Source of the DNA: Desulfobacteraceae bacterium
Lineage (GTDB): Bacteria > Desulfobacterota > DSM-4660 > Desulfatiglandales > B25-G16
NCBI GenBank assembly: GCA_030615565.1
Contig: JAUWZC010000016.1
Span: forward strand, 1-19,233
Direction of reading: 5' to 3'
DNA: 19,233 bases
Shown here in pieces: positions 5,313-13,768 of the stretch (position 1 is the stretch's first letter; every line of letters starts with the position of its first letter). Under the pieces are notes generated by a model that was given only the letters and a program-made list of their open reading frames with translations, searched no databases and had not been told where the DNA came from. The translations under genes and the position numbers were made by a program.

Positions 5313-5752
5313 TGTGCTTGGTGCTATGCTTTAGGGAGCCTATACATTAATAGTGATAATGTGCTATTTAGTGAAAAGGCAGATCAAAGTTTTCAGGTTG
5401 ATTTTGGTATTGTCTTAAGATATATAACACTATTAAATAAAAAGTGGGCTAAAGTTATGAATAGCGTTATTGCAGCTTAACATTTAAAATTTAGGAATTT
5501 TTAAACTTTTGCTATTTTAGGTACTTATGATGTGATAATCTTGACGGCTTCGTAAAAAGTCCAACTGTCCCGTCCTGACGGGATTACGCTTCATCTTTCG
5601 TCATTGCGGCGTACCGGTAAGTATGCCTCATTCCTCAAGATTCGCAAGCCTTGCATTTGGAGCATTTTACTTTGCCGTCCAATTTTTGACTTTTTACGAG
5701 TTTATCAATCTTAAGTTAATGTAATTCATTTGGTTTAAAGGAGGCTTTAACA
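5313..5752. other. Gene-free spacer, including a MITE-like element
   Basis: 440 bases. The left half (5313-5540) is A+T-rich with no coding frame; it has a weak AT-rich dyad around 5483-5504. The right half is mostly the inverted-repeat element annotated separately (5541-5708), followed by the hbd ribosome binding site AGGAGG (5740-5745 region). No RNA gene was recognised. Confidence 0.6.
5541..5708. repeat. MITE-like element with terminal inverted repeats
   Basis: The ends are inverted copies: CGTAAAAAGTC (5551-5561) is exactly complementary to GACTTTTTACG (5688-5698). Extending to the tips, TTGA at 5541 matches TCAA at 5705-5708, giving 21-bp terminal repeats with 16 identities. AATCTT occurs at 5537-5542 and again at 5707-5712, overlapping the tips, which may be a target duplication. 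The 168-bp interior has no ORF. From memory, elements beginning TTGACGGCTTCGTAAAAAG are frequent in Desulfobacterota genomes; that cannot be checked here. TTGACT in the right terminus (5686-5691) could serve as a -35 for hbd, but no good -10 follows. Confidence 0.65.
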
Positions 5753-6607
5753 GTGGAAATTAAGACATTAGGTGTAGTTGGTGCAGGTCAAATGGGATCT
5801 GGAATCGCCCAAGTAGCTGCTACTTATGGGCTTAAGGTAGTTATGAATGACATAGCCAAAGAATTTGTGGATAAAGGTTTTGCTGCCATTGAGAATAATC
5901 TTTCCAGGATGGTAAAAAAGGAAAAGATATCCTCAGAAGACAAAAGCAATATTAGTTCCCGGATAAAAGGCTCAATTGATGTTTCTGATATGAAAGAGGT
6001 TGATTTTGTAGTAGAGGCAGCAATAGAAAATGAGGAGCTAAAGTTAAAGCTATTTGCCGAGCTTGATGGGATCTGCACCCCAGATGTGATTCTATCTTCA
6101 AATACCTCCTCAATCTCTATAACAAAGATTGCTGGAGCAACAAAGAGGCCTCAACAGGTAATAGGCATGCATTTTATGAATCCAGTTCCAGTGATGAAAT
6201 TGGTAGAAATCATCAGGGGCTTAGCAACAACTGATGAGACTAATAAAGTTACCCATGATTTGGCCATTAAACTCAATAAGGCACCAGTGGAGGCAAATGA
6301 CTTTCCTGGCTTTATTAGCAATAGGATACTTATGCCCATGATAAATGAGGCTACCTACACACTATTTGAAGGGGTAGGTACTGCTAAAGCCATTGACGAT
6401 GTCATGACCTTGGGAATGAATCACCCTATGGGTCCTTTGGCATTAGCTGATCTTATCGGATTAGATACCTGTTTATCTATAATGGAGGTTCTTTATAAAG
6501 GTCTTGGTGATTCTAAATATCGACCATGTCCCCTCCTTAAAAAGTATGTAGACGCTGGTTGGCTTGGGAGAAAAACCGGAAAAGGCTTTTATGATTACAG
6601 CAGTTGA
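5753..6607 (+). CDS. hbd: 3-hydroxybutyryl-CoA dehydrogenase
   Basis: 284 residues, the standard length of the short single-function enzyme. NAD-binding G-A-G-Q-M-G at residues 10-15; catalytic residues are all present: Ser in SNTSS (116-120), His140 in GMHFMNP, Glu152 in KLVEII, and Asn190 in FISNRI. The C-terminal domain carries NHPMGPLALADLIGLD and ends GRKTGKGFYDY, both family hallmarks. It oxidises 3-hydroxyacyl-CoA (short chain) to 3-oxoacyl-CoA, or the reverse in butyrate-type synthesis, in the cytosol. The start is GTG 5753, placed by AGGAGG about eight bases upstream. A glycosyltransferase gene follows after 25 bases on the same strand. Confidence 0.93.
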   Translation: MEIKTLGVVGAGQMGSGIAQVAATYGLKVVMNDIAKEFVDKGFAAIENNLSRMVKKEKISSEDKSNISSRIKGSIDVSDMKEVDFVVEAAIENEELKLKLFAELDGICTPDVILSSNTSSISITKIAGATKRPQQVIGMHFMNPVPVMKLVEIIRGLATTDETNKVTHDLAIKLNKAPVEANDFPGFISNRILMPMINEATYTLFEGVGTAKAIDDVMTLGMNHPMGPLALADLIGLDTCLSIMEVLYKGLGDSKYRPCPLLKKYVDAGWLGRKTGKGFYDYSS

Positions 6608-6632
6608 AAAAGATCATTGGAGAGACTAAAAC

Positions 6633-7859
6633 ATGTTTGAACATGAGGTTAACCCTGAGAATATAAAGAAAGCGGCATTTGTTGTAGCAATACCATCTTA
6701 CAACGAGGCAGACTCCATTGCCTTTCCTGTGCAACAGGCAGATAAAGGTATACAGTCGTTCTTTGGAGATATAGAATCGGTTATTATAAACTGTGATAAT
6801 AACTCCAATGACGGCACAAAGGAAATATTTCTGGGCATAAAAACTAATACACCAAAGATATACATATCAACAGAGCCTGGTGTTAAAGGGAAAGGGAGAA
6901 ATTTTAAAAACCTCTTTAAAAAGATTGTTGATCTTGAGGCTGAAGGGGTGGTGGTAGTTGATGCTGATCTAAAGAGTATAACGCCAAAGTGGATAAAACA
7001 TTTAGGAGAACCCCTTTTTCAGGATTTTGGTTATGTTGCCCCCCTTTATGTGAGACATAAATATGATGGTACTATAACAAACTCTATCGCTTATCCTTTA
7101 ACACGCTCTCTTTATGGCAGAAGGGTCAGACAGCCTATAGGTGGAGATTTTGGCTTTTGTGGAAAATTAGCCCAAGTCTATCTTCAAAGTGATACCTGGT
7201 CGGAGGCCATAGCCAATTTTGGCATTGACATCTGGATGACTACCCTTGCCATGAACGAAAATATCCCCATTTGCCAGGCCTTCATGGGTAGGCCCAAGAT
7301 TCACCGAGCCAAGGACCCGGGCGCTGATCTTGGACCCATGTTTAGGCAGGTGGTAGGCACTATTTTTGATATGATGATAAAATTTTATCCTTTCTGGAGT
7401 AATGTAAAATGGAGTAAGCCAACTTCAATCTTTGGTTTTGGCCTTGGAGAAACTGAAATGCCACCACCCGTTAAGGTCAATAAGGAAACATTATTTCAAA
7501 AATTTAAGGAAGGTTTCAATAGCTGTGGTCATATTTGGAAAAAGATCCTCCAGAAAGAAACGGTTAATAAATTACAAGAGATAAGGAAAATGGATAAAGA
7601 CCAATTTGACTTTCCTACAAACCTCTGGATCAATGTTTTGATCGATTTTACTGTTGCCTACAGGGATAAACTGTGGATAGAAGATGAACTTCTGGACTCC
7701 CTTATCCCTATATATCTAGGCAAAACCCTTTCTTATGTGAAAAAAACAGAGAGGATGTCAATAAGGGATTCAGAAGAGTTTATTGAAGAAGAGTGCATCC
7801 AATTTGAGGCAACCAAGAGGCTTTTGTTGAAGCACTGGAATGGGAGTAAGCCTAATTAG
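6633..7859 (+). CDS. GT-A glycosyltransferase, mannosylglycerate / glucosyl-3-phosphoglycerate synthase type
   Basis: 408 residues. The N-terminal GT-A domain shows VVAIPSYNE (17-25), CDNNSNDGT (54-62), the K-G-K-G-R-N loop (85-90) and the metal-binding D-A-D (110-112). QPIGGDFGFCG (167-177), GIDIWMTTLAM (197-207) and IHRAKDP (223-229) match the acceptor-side motifs of GT78/GT81 enzymes that transfer mannose or glucose from a nucleotide sugar to glycerate or 3-phosphoglycerate. No membrane segment, so cytosolic. The C-terminal 150 residues are helical and of unknown role. GGAGAG (6619-6624) gives a good start. In other bacteria such enzymes make compatible solutes or precursors of methylglucose polysaccharides; the exact substrate here is inference, as no matching phosphatase gene is adjacent. 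Confidence 0.75.
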   Translation: MFEHEVNPENIKKAAFVVAIPSYNEADSIAFPVQQADKGIQSFFGDIESVIINCDNNSNDGTKEIFLGIKTNTPKIYISTEPGVKGKGRNFKNLFKKIVDLEAEGVVVVDADLKSITPKWIKHLGEPLFQDFGYVAPLYVRHKYDGTITNSIAYPLTRSLYGRRVRQPIGGDFGFCGKLAQVYLQSDTWSEAIANFGIDIWMTTLAMNENIPICQAFMGRPKIHRAKDPGADLGPMFRQVVGTIFDMMIKFYPFWSNVKWSKPTSIFGFGLGETEMPPPVKVNKETLFQKFKEGFNSCGHIWKKILQKETVNKLQEIRKMDKDQFDFPTNLWINVLIDFTVAYRDKLWIEDELLDSLIPIYLGKTLSYVKKTERMSIRDSEEFIEEECIQFEATKRLLLKHWNGSKPN

Positions 7860-7894
7860 TTTTTGGTCAATTTTATTGTGGGGGGAGATTGCTT

Positions 7895-8257
7895 ATGGCC
7901 AAGATATTAGTTGTTGATGATGAAGAACATATCAGATTGCTTTACTCTGAGGAGTTAAGTGAGGTCGGTTATGAGGTTATCACAGCCGCAGATGGATATA
8001 AATTAACAGAGAGAATAGACAAAGAAAAACCTGATCTAATTGTACTGGATATAAAGATGATTGACTACAATGGTCTCGATCTATTGCAGGAGATTAGAAA
8101 TAGGTTCTATAATCTACCGGTCATACTTTGTACTGCCTACGATACCTTCAAAGAAGATATTAAATCCATTGCTGCAGATTTTTATGTCATTAAATCTTTT
8201 GATTTAACTGAGCTTAAGAAGAAGATAGAAATGGCATTAGAGGCAAATATACCTTAA
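7895..8257 (+). CDS. Single-domain (CheY-like) response regulator
   Basis: 120 residues forming one receiver domain and nothing else. Acidic pocket D8-D9, phosphoacceptor D52 in VLDIKM, Thr80 in LCTAYD and Lys100 are all in place. The Pro that normally follows the Lys is Ser (V-I-K-S), a small departure. With no output domain it would act by protein-protein contact or in a phosphorelay. ATG 7895 is preferred over the TTG two codons earlier, because the strong GGGGGAG at 7879-7885 is nine bases from it. It follows the glycosyltransferase by 35 bases. No histidine kinase is nearby. It converges with lptG, with only 15 bases between stops and no terminator hairpin visible. Confidence 0.9.
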   Translation: MAKILVVDDEEHIRLLYSEELSEVGYEVITAADGYKLTERIDKEKPDLIVLDIKMIDYNGLDLLQEIRNRFYNLPVILCTAYDTFKEDIKSIAADFYVIKSFDLTELKKKIEMALEANIP

Positions 8258-8272
8258 TCTTAATATCCTTCC

Positions 8273-9349
8273 TCATCTTTCTTCCGCCAGCATAAGGTAA
8301 ATCCCGAAGAGGAGAAAAAGAAGGTTTGCCAGCCATGCACCAAAAATTGGGGGCAAGGCCCCGGACAGGGCTAGAGATCGGGACAGTCCAAATGTCAACA
8401 GATAAAGAAAACTAATACCTATACCAATGGTAATACCAAAAGGAACCCCACCTTTTTTCTTTCTTAACCCCAGTGGAATTCCCACTATTATTAGTACCAG
8501 TGATATAAAGGGAAAGGCTATTTTATTATGAAGATCTACCTGGCATCTAGTTGAATCATAGCCCTCCTCCCTTATTTTTCTTGTGTATTTTCTTAGCTCC
8601 CAAAAACTCATCTCCTCTGGTGCCTTCATGGTCCTCTCAAAATCTTGAGGAGTTTCAGGAAGCTGTATTGTATGATTGCTAAACCTAATTGTTTTCCTTG
8701 ACCCATCAGGTTCAATTTTTTGGATAAACCCATCATTGAGATACCATATACCCTTAATCCATTTTGCCCTCCTGGCATCAATTCTTTTAATTAATTTAAA
8801 GTCTTTATCAAAGAAAAAGATTGAAAGTCCCTCTATTATACTCTTCCTGCTGTCGTATGATCGAATCTGGTAAATGGAGCCCTTGCCCCTGTACCAGAGG
8901 TGAGACAACTTGTAAGCTCCTTGAGGATTCTTTTTTTCAACCTGGATATTCCATATATTATTAGCCACCGAGCTGGTAATAGGGACAATGGATTCAGAGA
9001 GAAAAAAAGACCCGACTCCAATAAAAATCGAGATTAATATTAAAGGAGAAAAGAGACTAAACAGGCTTATTCCACAATTTTTCATAGCCAATATCTCGTT
9101 GTGTTTATTCATTATGCCTAACGTTAGCATAACTGAGATGAGGACTGACACAGGTATCATCTGTTGGACAACAAAAGGTATCTGATAGATAAAAAATGAA
9201 AAAACCACCTTTAAAGGGACATGAGCCTCCAAGAAATTGTCTATTTTTCCGAAGAATTCTATTACAAGATAAATTATTAAAAAGGTAATCAAAGAGATAA
9301 AGAAAAAAGTAAAGAATTCTTTATAAAGATACCGTGTAATTATTTTCAT
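8273..9349 (-). CDS. lptG: LptF/LptG-family LPS export permease
   Basis: About 358 residues from ATG 9349 (MKIITRYLYKEF, the usual LptG/F opening); a GTG two codons upstream at 9355 is also possible. Three N-terminal membrane segments (about 13-35, 57-80, 98-120), a central periplasmic beta-jellyroll (about 130-270, with WYRGKGSIYQI and FERTMKAPEEMSF), and three C-terminal segments (about 280-355). This is the YjgP/YjgQ layout. Together with LptB and its partner it pulls LPS from the inner membrane to the LptA bridge. Only one such gene is present, at the end of a minus-strand run directly behind thrC (stop codon one base before the GTG), while lptF and lptG are usually paired. F versus G cannot be separated firmly. 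Confidence 0.85.
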   Translation of the reverse strand: MKIITRYLYKEFFTFFFISLITFLIIYLVIEFFGKIDNFLEAHVPLKVVFSFFIYQIPFVVQQMIPVSVLISVMLTLGIMNKHNEILAMKNCGISLFSLFSPLILISIFIGVGSFFLSESIVPITSSVANNIWNIQVEKKNPQGAYKLSHLWYRGKGSIYQIRSYDSRKSIIEGLSIFFFDKDFKLIKRIDARRAKWIKGIWYLNDGFIQKIEPDGSRKTIRFSNHTIQLPETPQDFERTMKAPEEMSFWELRKYTRKIREEGYDSTRCQVDLHNKIAFPFISLVLIIVGIPLGLRKKKGGVPFGITIGIGISFLYLLTFGLSRSLALSGALPPIFGAWLANLLFLLFGIYLMLAEER

Positions 9350-9356
9350 CTTCACA

Positions 9357-10859
9357 TTATCTTTTTATTAAATGCAAAATTCTGGCGATTTTTGCTGCAG
9401 TTACTTTAATAAAGAGATCAAGTTCTTCCCCCTGGATAGGCTTTCCAGCCCGAGGTAGTTTTTTGAGATACTCTGGCTGGACAGAAACAGGTATGTTTTT
9501 AAATTCTTTTCTTGGCTTGACCTCAAATTCAGGTGGAAATCTATTAGAAAGATACATTTCCTGAAAGGAAGAGAATTTAAGGACATGGGCTGTGGCAGCA
9601 AGTATACCTATCTCTCCTTTGGAAACAAGGCCTCCATTTATGGCCTTCATAAAACCAGCCATAGACTCACCTCCCTGGGTACAGGCAATATGACCATTTT
9701 TGTTTGCTATTATCATGGCATCCATTATCTCCTGTTCAGTCACCTGGACGATGAATATCCTTTTCTGACCTGCTGCCTGATTATATTCCCTAACTAAATC
9801 AATTACCCGTGGCATAGACACAGGATTTCCGATCATAGCTGCCTGGGCCACACTCGCCTTTACAGTAACTGGCTCAAATTGCTGTCTAGAAGTGTCATCT
9901 TCCAAGTAATAGCGATATACAGGGTCAGCATGATCTGACTGGACACCAATGATTTTTGGTAGTTCAGTAATGATCTCGGCTTTTAGAAATTTTAATAAAC
10001 CACTCATGATTGCAGTTATATTACCGGCATTGCCAATTGGAACAACTACAACCTTATCAGCAACCAGGTAGTCAAAGTCCTGGGCTATTTCAAATGCGAA
10101 TGATTCTTGGCCCAGGATTCTCCAGCTATTCTTGGAGTTTAAAAGGGCAACATTATAATTTTCACTCAACTCCACTACTACCTTCATGCAGTCATCGAAG
10201 ACGCCAGGCATCTCTAAAACCGTTGCCCCACTTCCAAGGGGCTGTAAGAGCTGCTGCATTGTGACCTTTCCTTTTGGGAGAAGAACTGCCGACCTTATAA
10301 GATCAGTTAGATATGCTGAATAAAGTGCCCCTGAGGCTGAAGTATCACCAGTAGACGCGCATATAGTTAATAAATCTTTTATATTTTTGTTTTTTGCAAA
10401 GTAATTTAAAAAACTTAAGGCACAGGCCATTCCTCTATCTTTAAAAGATAGGCTCGGATTCAGTCCTTCATTTTTAAAATAGAATGGTCCGCCTACGGCG
10501 GATTCGAGATTTTGGTTGGCCATGACTAGAGGGGTATGAGCTTCTCCGAGATATAGTATGAATTCCAATGGGATAATGGGGGCAATGAACTCATAATAGC
10601 AGAAGATACCCCTAAGGGGGTTAAAATTAAGCATCTTCCTATAGTCAAAGATACGTCTCCATAAATCACCTTCTCTACTTTCTATTTCTTCTGTTCCCTT
10701 GTGATAAAGCATTAATAACCCGCCACATGATGGGCAGGTATAAAGAAGTTGATCAATATCGAATTCATCCCTGCATTCAATACACCTATAAAACATTCTA
10801 CCTGATGGTTCAGGTATAAGATATTTTCTAATATCCTCTGGAAATTCACTTAATTCCAT
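9357..10859 (-). CDS. thrC: Threonine synthase
   Basis: 500 residues. An N-terminal zinc-ribbon with Cys26, Cys29, Cys42 and Cys45 (CIEC and CPSC) precedes the PLP fold; the Schiff-base Lys140 is in NPSLSFKDRG, followed by CASTGDTSASGA, and a PIGNAGN phosphate-binding loop. It converts O-phosphohomoserine to threonine with PLP. The fold-type II signature and the length fit the longer, ribbon-bearing threonine synthase class. AGGAG precedes ATG 10859 with normal spacing. It lies 81 bases behind pcm and is immediately followed by lptG; these are probably co-transcribed. A related pyridoxal lyase is conceivable, but the SFKDRG and downstream motifs favour ThrC. Confidence 0.88.
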   Translation of the reverse strand: MELSEFPEDIRKYLIPEPSGRMFYRCIECRDEFDIDQLLYTCPSCGGLLMLYHKGTEEIESREGDLWRRIFDYRKMLNFNPLRGIFCYYEFIAPIIPLEFILYLGEAHTPLVMANQNLESAVGGPFYFKNEGLNPSLSFKDRGMACALSFLNYFAKNKNIKDLLTICASTGDTSASGALYSAYLTDLIRSAVLLPKGKVTMQQLLQPLGSGATVLEMPGVFDDCMKVVVELSENYNVALLNSKNSWRILGQESFAFEIAQDFDYLVADKVVVVPIGNAGNITAIMSGLLKFLKAEIITELPKIIGVQSDHADPVYRYYLEDDTSRQQFEPVTVKASVAQAAMIGNPVSMPRVIDLVREYNQAAGQKRIFIVQVTEQEIMDAMIIANKNGHIACTQGGESMAGFMKAINGGLVSKGEIGILAATAHVLKFSSFQEMYLSNRFPPEFEVKPRKEFKNIPVSVQPEYLKKLPRAGKPIQGEELDLFIKVTAAKIARILHLIKR

Positions 10860-10940
10860 TAAAATCTCCTATAAAACCTTCACCCTTCACCCGCCGGTGG
10901 AGCAACGAACAACAAACTTTAGGCACTTTAGGCACTTTCC
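10860..10940. repeat. Short tandem repeat between pcm and thrC
   Basis: Two complete copies of the 9-mer ACTTTAGGC (10916-10924, 10925-10933) and a third partial copy run into the end of pcm. A CCGCCGGTGG palindrome-like stretch lies near 10891-10900. No terminator is evident, so pcm and thrC may still be one transcript. Confidence 0.5.
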
Positions 10941-11588
10941 CTAATCTGACCAGCCGTGGACACCGATTAGATTAACAAAACGGCAACCTCCTAAACTCTC
11001 TTGTTCCAAACTTTTTCCCTTCCTGATAACCTTGATCAATTCTTGGCTGTATCTATCACCAACAGGGATAATCATCCGCCCATCATCTGCCAACTGATCT
11101 ATAAGGGGCTCTGTTAAACTTGGTGCGCCAGCCGTTACCATGATAGCATCAAAAGGGGCATATTCCTTCCAGCCCAGGGTTCCATCAAAGGTCTTAAAGA
11201 GGATATTATCATATCCCAACTGAGACAGTAGTTTTCTGGCATTACCCAGCAGTGATTTGATTCTCTCTATAGTATAAACCCTGCTACACAATCCAGCCAG
11301 GATTGCTGTCTGATAGCCAGAACCTGTCCCTATCTCTAGGGCATTTTCATTTCCCTTTAGCTCCAATGCCTCTGTCATGAGTGCCACAATGTAAGGCTGT
11401 GATATGGTCTGTCTCTCCCCTATAGGAACTGGATGGTCATTATATGCTTCTCCAGACAGGGCATCTTCAATGAAAAGGTGCCTTGGGATTTTACCCATAA
11501 CCTGGAGAACCCTTTCATCTTTTATACCCCGGGCAATTAACTGATTTTTTACCATCCTTTCTCTTGAAAGATTTAAATCATGTGACAT
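10941..11588 (-). CDS. pcm: Protein-L-isoaspartate O-methyltransferase
   Basis: 215 residues, normal length. RQTISQPYIVALMTEAL (59-75) is the substrate-binding signature, and LEIGTGSGYQTAILA (84-98) is the SAM-binding motif I; later FDAIMVTAGAP and DDGRMIIPVG complete the class I methyltransferase fold. It methylates isoaspartyl residues in damaged proteins, a first step of repair. The C-terminus reads CRFVNLIGVHGW where many relatives have CxFVPLIG. AGGAG (complement of 11601-11605) is 12 bases from ATG 11588, rather far, but no better start exists. Confidence 0.93.
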   Translation of the reverse strand: MSHDLNLSRERMVKNQLIARGIKDERVLQVMGKIPRHLFIEDALSGEAYNDHPVPIGERQTISQPYIVALMTEALELKGNENALEIGTGSGYQTAILAGLCSRVYTIERIKSLLGNARKLLSQLGYDNILFKTFDGTLGWKEYAPFDAIMVTAGAPSLTEPLIDQLADDGRMIIPVGDRYSQELIKVIRKGKSLEQESLGGCRFVNLIGVHGWSD

Positions 11589-11635
11589 GAAACGTTACAA
11601 CTCCTATATCTACTCGCCTTTCCATAACGTGCCGT

Positions 11636-13729
11636 TTAAATCAGCCCTCTGTCTACACCACAGACAATTAATCTCTCAAACTCCTTGGCAGGCTTGAAAA
11701 ATGAAAGGCCGTATTTGTCATAAATTGCCTGTATTCGATCCTGGGTTGCCCTCACACCATTCTGGCTCACATAACGGGCAGGGCCATGCCAGCAATCGGG
11801 GAATCCGATTCCCAATATGGCTCCAATGTCCATGCTGAAATAGTCTCTCAAAACACCCTCATCCAGACAAAGAAAGGCCTGGTTTACCATGGCAAGCAAA
11901 AGCATCTCCTTTGCCTCATCACTTTCAGGAGTGGGAAGGGATGTGTTACGAACGACAAATTTTAAGGCCGATTTATCAGGCTCAAGGCCGTCTTTATAAA
12001 AACAGGCTTTACCAACGCCCGTATAGCCCGCCTCATACATCTTGATGAGAGTCTCTGGTACAGGGAGCAGGTCAGGTCTTCGGGATTTCATAAGGAGTCC
12101 TCCATGATAAATTACCCCTCCTCCGGCAGTACCATATACATGCAAAGGTCCTTGAGGAAAGCCTGCCTCAAGGGCCAGGCGGTCTATCTCCCATGGCTCA
12201 AGCCCCATTTCTGCCAGATAAAAACCTGTCATGACAAACACACCAAAGGTGCGGCTGGTATAAAATCCGGGACCATCACCCACAATGATGCAGGTCTTTC
12301 CCTGTTGACGACCGGATATCACAGCAGTAGCAAGTGCTATCTCAGAGGTCTTGGGACCCTGAATCACCTCCAAAAGGGGCATCAGGGGCGCGGGCGAAAA
12401 ATAGTGCATCCCAACTACCTGTTCCGGCCGATCTGAGTTTGCTGAGATTTCCTCCATTGGTATGGTTGAGGTGTTGGAGGCAAAAATGATATCAGCATTG
12501 ACATCCTGTACCTGTTTGAGGATCTTTTGCTTTAGATCCAAATCCTCGAACACAGCCTCTATAACCAGGGGAGCGCTCTTGAGTTCTCTGTAATCCTCCG
12601 TGGCTCGAATGTTATTCATCACTCGATCTTTCCGCTCCTGGAGCCAACGGCCTTTTTTAACTAATAGTTCCAGCCCATTACCAATCTTCTCTCTACCTGC
12701 CTGTGCGGTCTGCTCATCCACATCAAAGAGAAGTACCTTCATGCCATTATCCGCACAGATCTGGGCTATTCCCTGTCCCATCAATCCTGCGCCGATGATG
12801 GCTATCTCTGTTGCCGGGATGGCTTTTTTTCGATCAATCTTCGCCAGTTTCGGGCCAAGGCTGGTTAAAGAAAAAAAGAGATCAATCTTGTTTTTGACAT
12901 TGGGCTCTACAATTAACGGGGCAAAATGATGCACCTCATTTCTGACAGCCTCTTCGAAAGGTAAGCCAAGGCCCTCTTCAATAGCATCAATGGCTGCCTT
13001 GAAATATGGTTTCTCCGGGCAGACAGTATAACGGTCACGGGCATTTTTAATAAGCATCTGCCGTTCCTCTATACTCAACAGATTGGGTTCCTTCCACTCA
13101 GGATCGTAGTTTCTGTTAACTATACCTTTATTGTTCTCTATCCATTTTTCCGCCTCTAAGAAAATCTTATCCTTGGAGACCACGGTCACCAGGCCTGAGT
13201 TTGTGTAAAACTCCGCAGGCATGACCTTTCCACCCATAACGATATCCAATGTAGTCTTAATACCCATGGCCCTTCTGAGAGTTTCAGGTCCACCTACAGC
13301 AGGAAAGAGGCCTACATTGACCTCAGGAAACCCCAATTTTGATCCAGATGTAGCAAAGATATGATCACAGCCCCACAGAAGGATCTCAAAACCGCCCCCA
13401 AGGGCTGTTTGACCCAACAGGACAGCCACGACCGGAAAGGGGCTTTTGGCCAGTGCCTCCAGTGTCTCCTGAAGTTTCAGGATAAGATGTTTGACACTAA
13501 TGGGGGATGGGTCCTTCATAATCTCCATAAGATTGGCTCCATCCAAGAAACTCTTTACCTTTGCTGATGTTAGAATAACTCCTTTAACGCCGTCGCTGTT
13601 AGCCTTTTCTGTGGCCTTTCCCAACTCTGTAACAAATTGCTCCCCAATGGCATTAACAGGTCCAGGTGTGTCAATCTCAAAAACTGCTATGCTCTTTCCC
13701 CCATCGATTTTATATCTGAGCTCCTGCAC
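11636..13729 (-). CDS. fadJ: Enoyl-CoA hydratase / 3-hydroxyacyl-CoA dehydrogenase fusion (FadJ/TFP-alpha-like)
   Basis: 697 residues, the length of FadJ/FadB proteins. The N-terminal crotonase domain (1 to about 190) retains both catalytic Glu: E115 in ALGGGFE and E136 in GFPEV. The dehydrogenase part begins about 308 with G-A-G-L-M-G (313-318), SNTS (418-421), catalytic His442 in GMHYFSP, then GDGPGFYTSR (484-493) where the usual Asn is Ser, as in mitochondrial TFP-alpha, which has Thr there. A C-terminal helical domain follows. It carries out two steps of beta-oxidation: hydration of enoyl-CoA and NAD-dependent oxidation of the 3-hydroxyacyl-CoA. The GTG start (13729) has AAGGAG eight bases upstream. 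The thiolase gene lies 39 bases before it, so the pair forms a likely trifunctional beta-oxidation unit. Confidence 0.92.
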   Translation of the reverse strand: MQELRYKIDGGKSIAVFEIDTPGPVNAIGEQFVTELGKATEKANSDGVKGVILTSAKVKSFLDGANLMEIMKDPSPISVKHLILKLQETLEALAKSPFPVVAVLLGQTALGGGFEILLWGCDHIFATSGSKLGFPEVNVGLFPAVGGPETLRRAMGIKTTLDIVMGGKVMPAEFYTNSGLVTVVSKDKIFLEAEKWIENNKGIVNRNYDPEWKEPNLLSIEERQMLIKNARDRYTVCPEKPYFKAAIDAIEEGLGLPFEEAVRNEVHHFAPLIVEPNVKNKIDLFFSLTSLGPKLAKIDRKKAIPATEIAIIGAGLMGQGIAQICADNGMKVLLFDVDEQTAQAGREKIGNGLELLVKKGRWLQERKDRVMNNIRATEDYRELKSAPLVIEAVFEDLDLKQKILKQVQDVNADIIFASNTSTIPMEEISANSDRPEQVVGMHYFSPAPLMPLLEVIQGPKTSEIALATAVISGRQQGKTCIIVGDGPGFYTSRTFGVFVMTGFYLAEMGLEPWEIDRLALEAGFPQGPLHVYGTAGGGVIYHGGLLMKSRRPDLLPVPETLIKMYEAGYTGVGKACFYKDGLEPDKSALKFVVRNTSLPTPESDEAKEMLLLAMVNQAFLCLDEGVLRDYFSMDIGAILGIGFPDCWHGPARYVSQNGVRATQDRIQAIYDKYGLSFFKPAKEFERLIVCGVDRGLI

Positions 13730-13768
13730 CTCAGCATCTCCTTTGGATTTCGTTAGCTAATGTTCATT

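Noticed and set aside
8255..8275. Bidirectional terminator between the response regulator and lptG
   Set aside because: Only 15 bases separate the stops and no stem-loop with a T-tract is visible.
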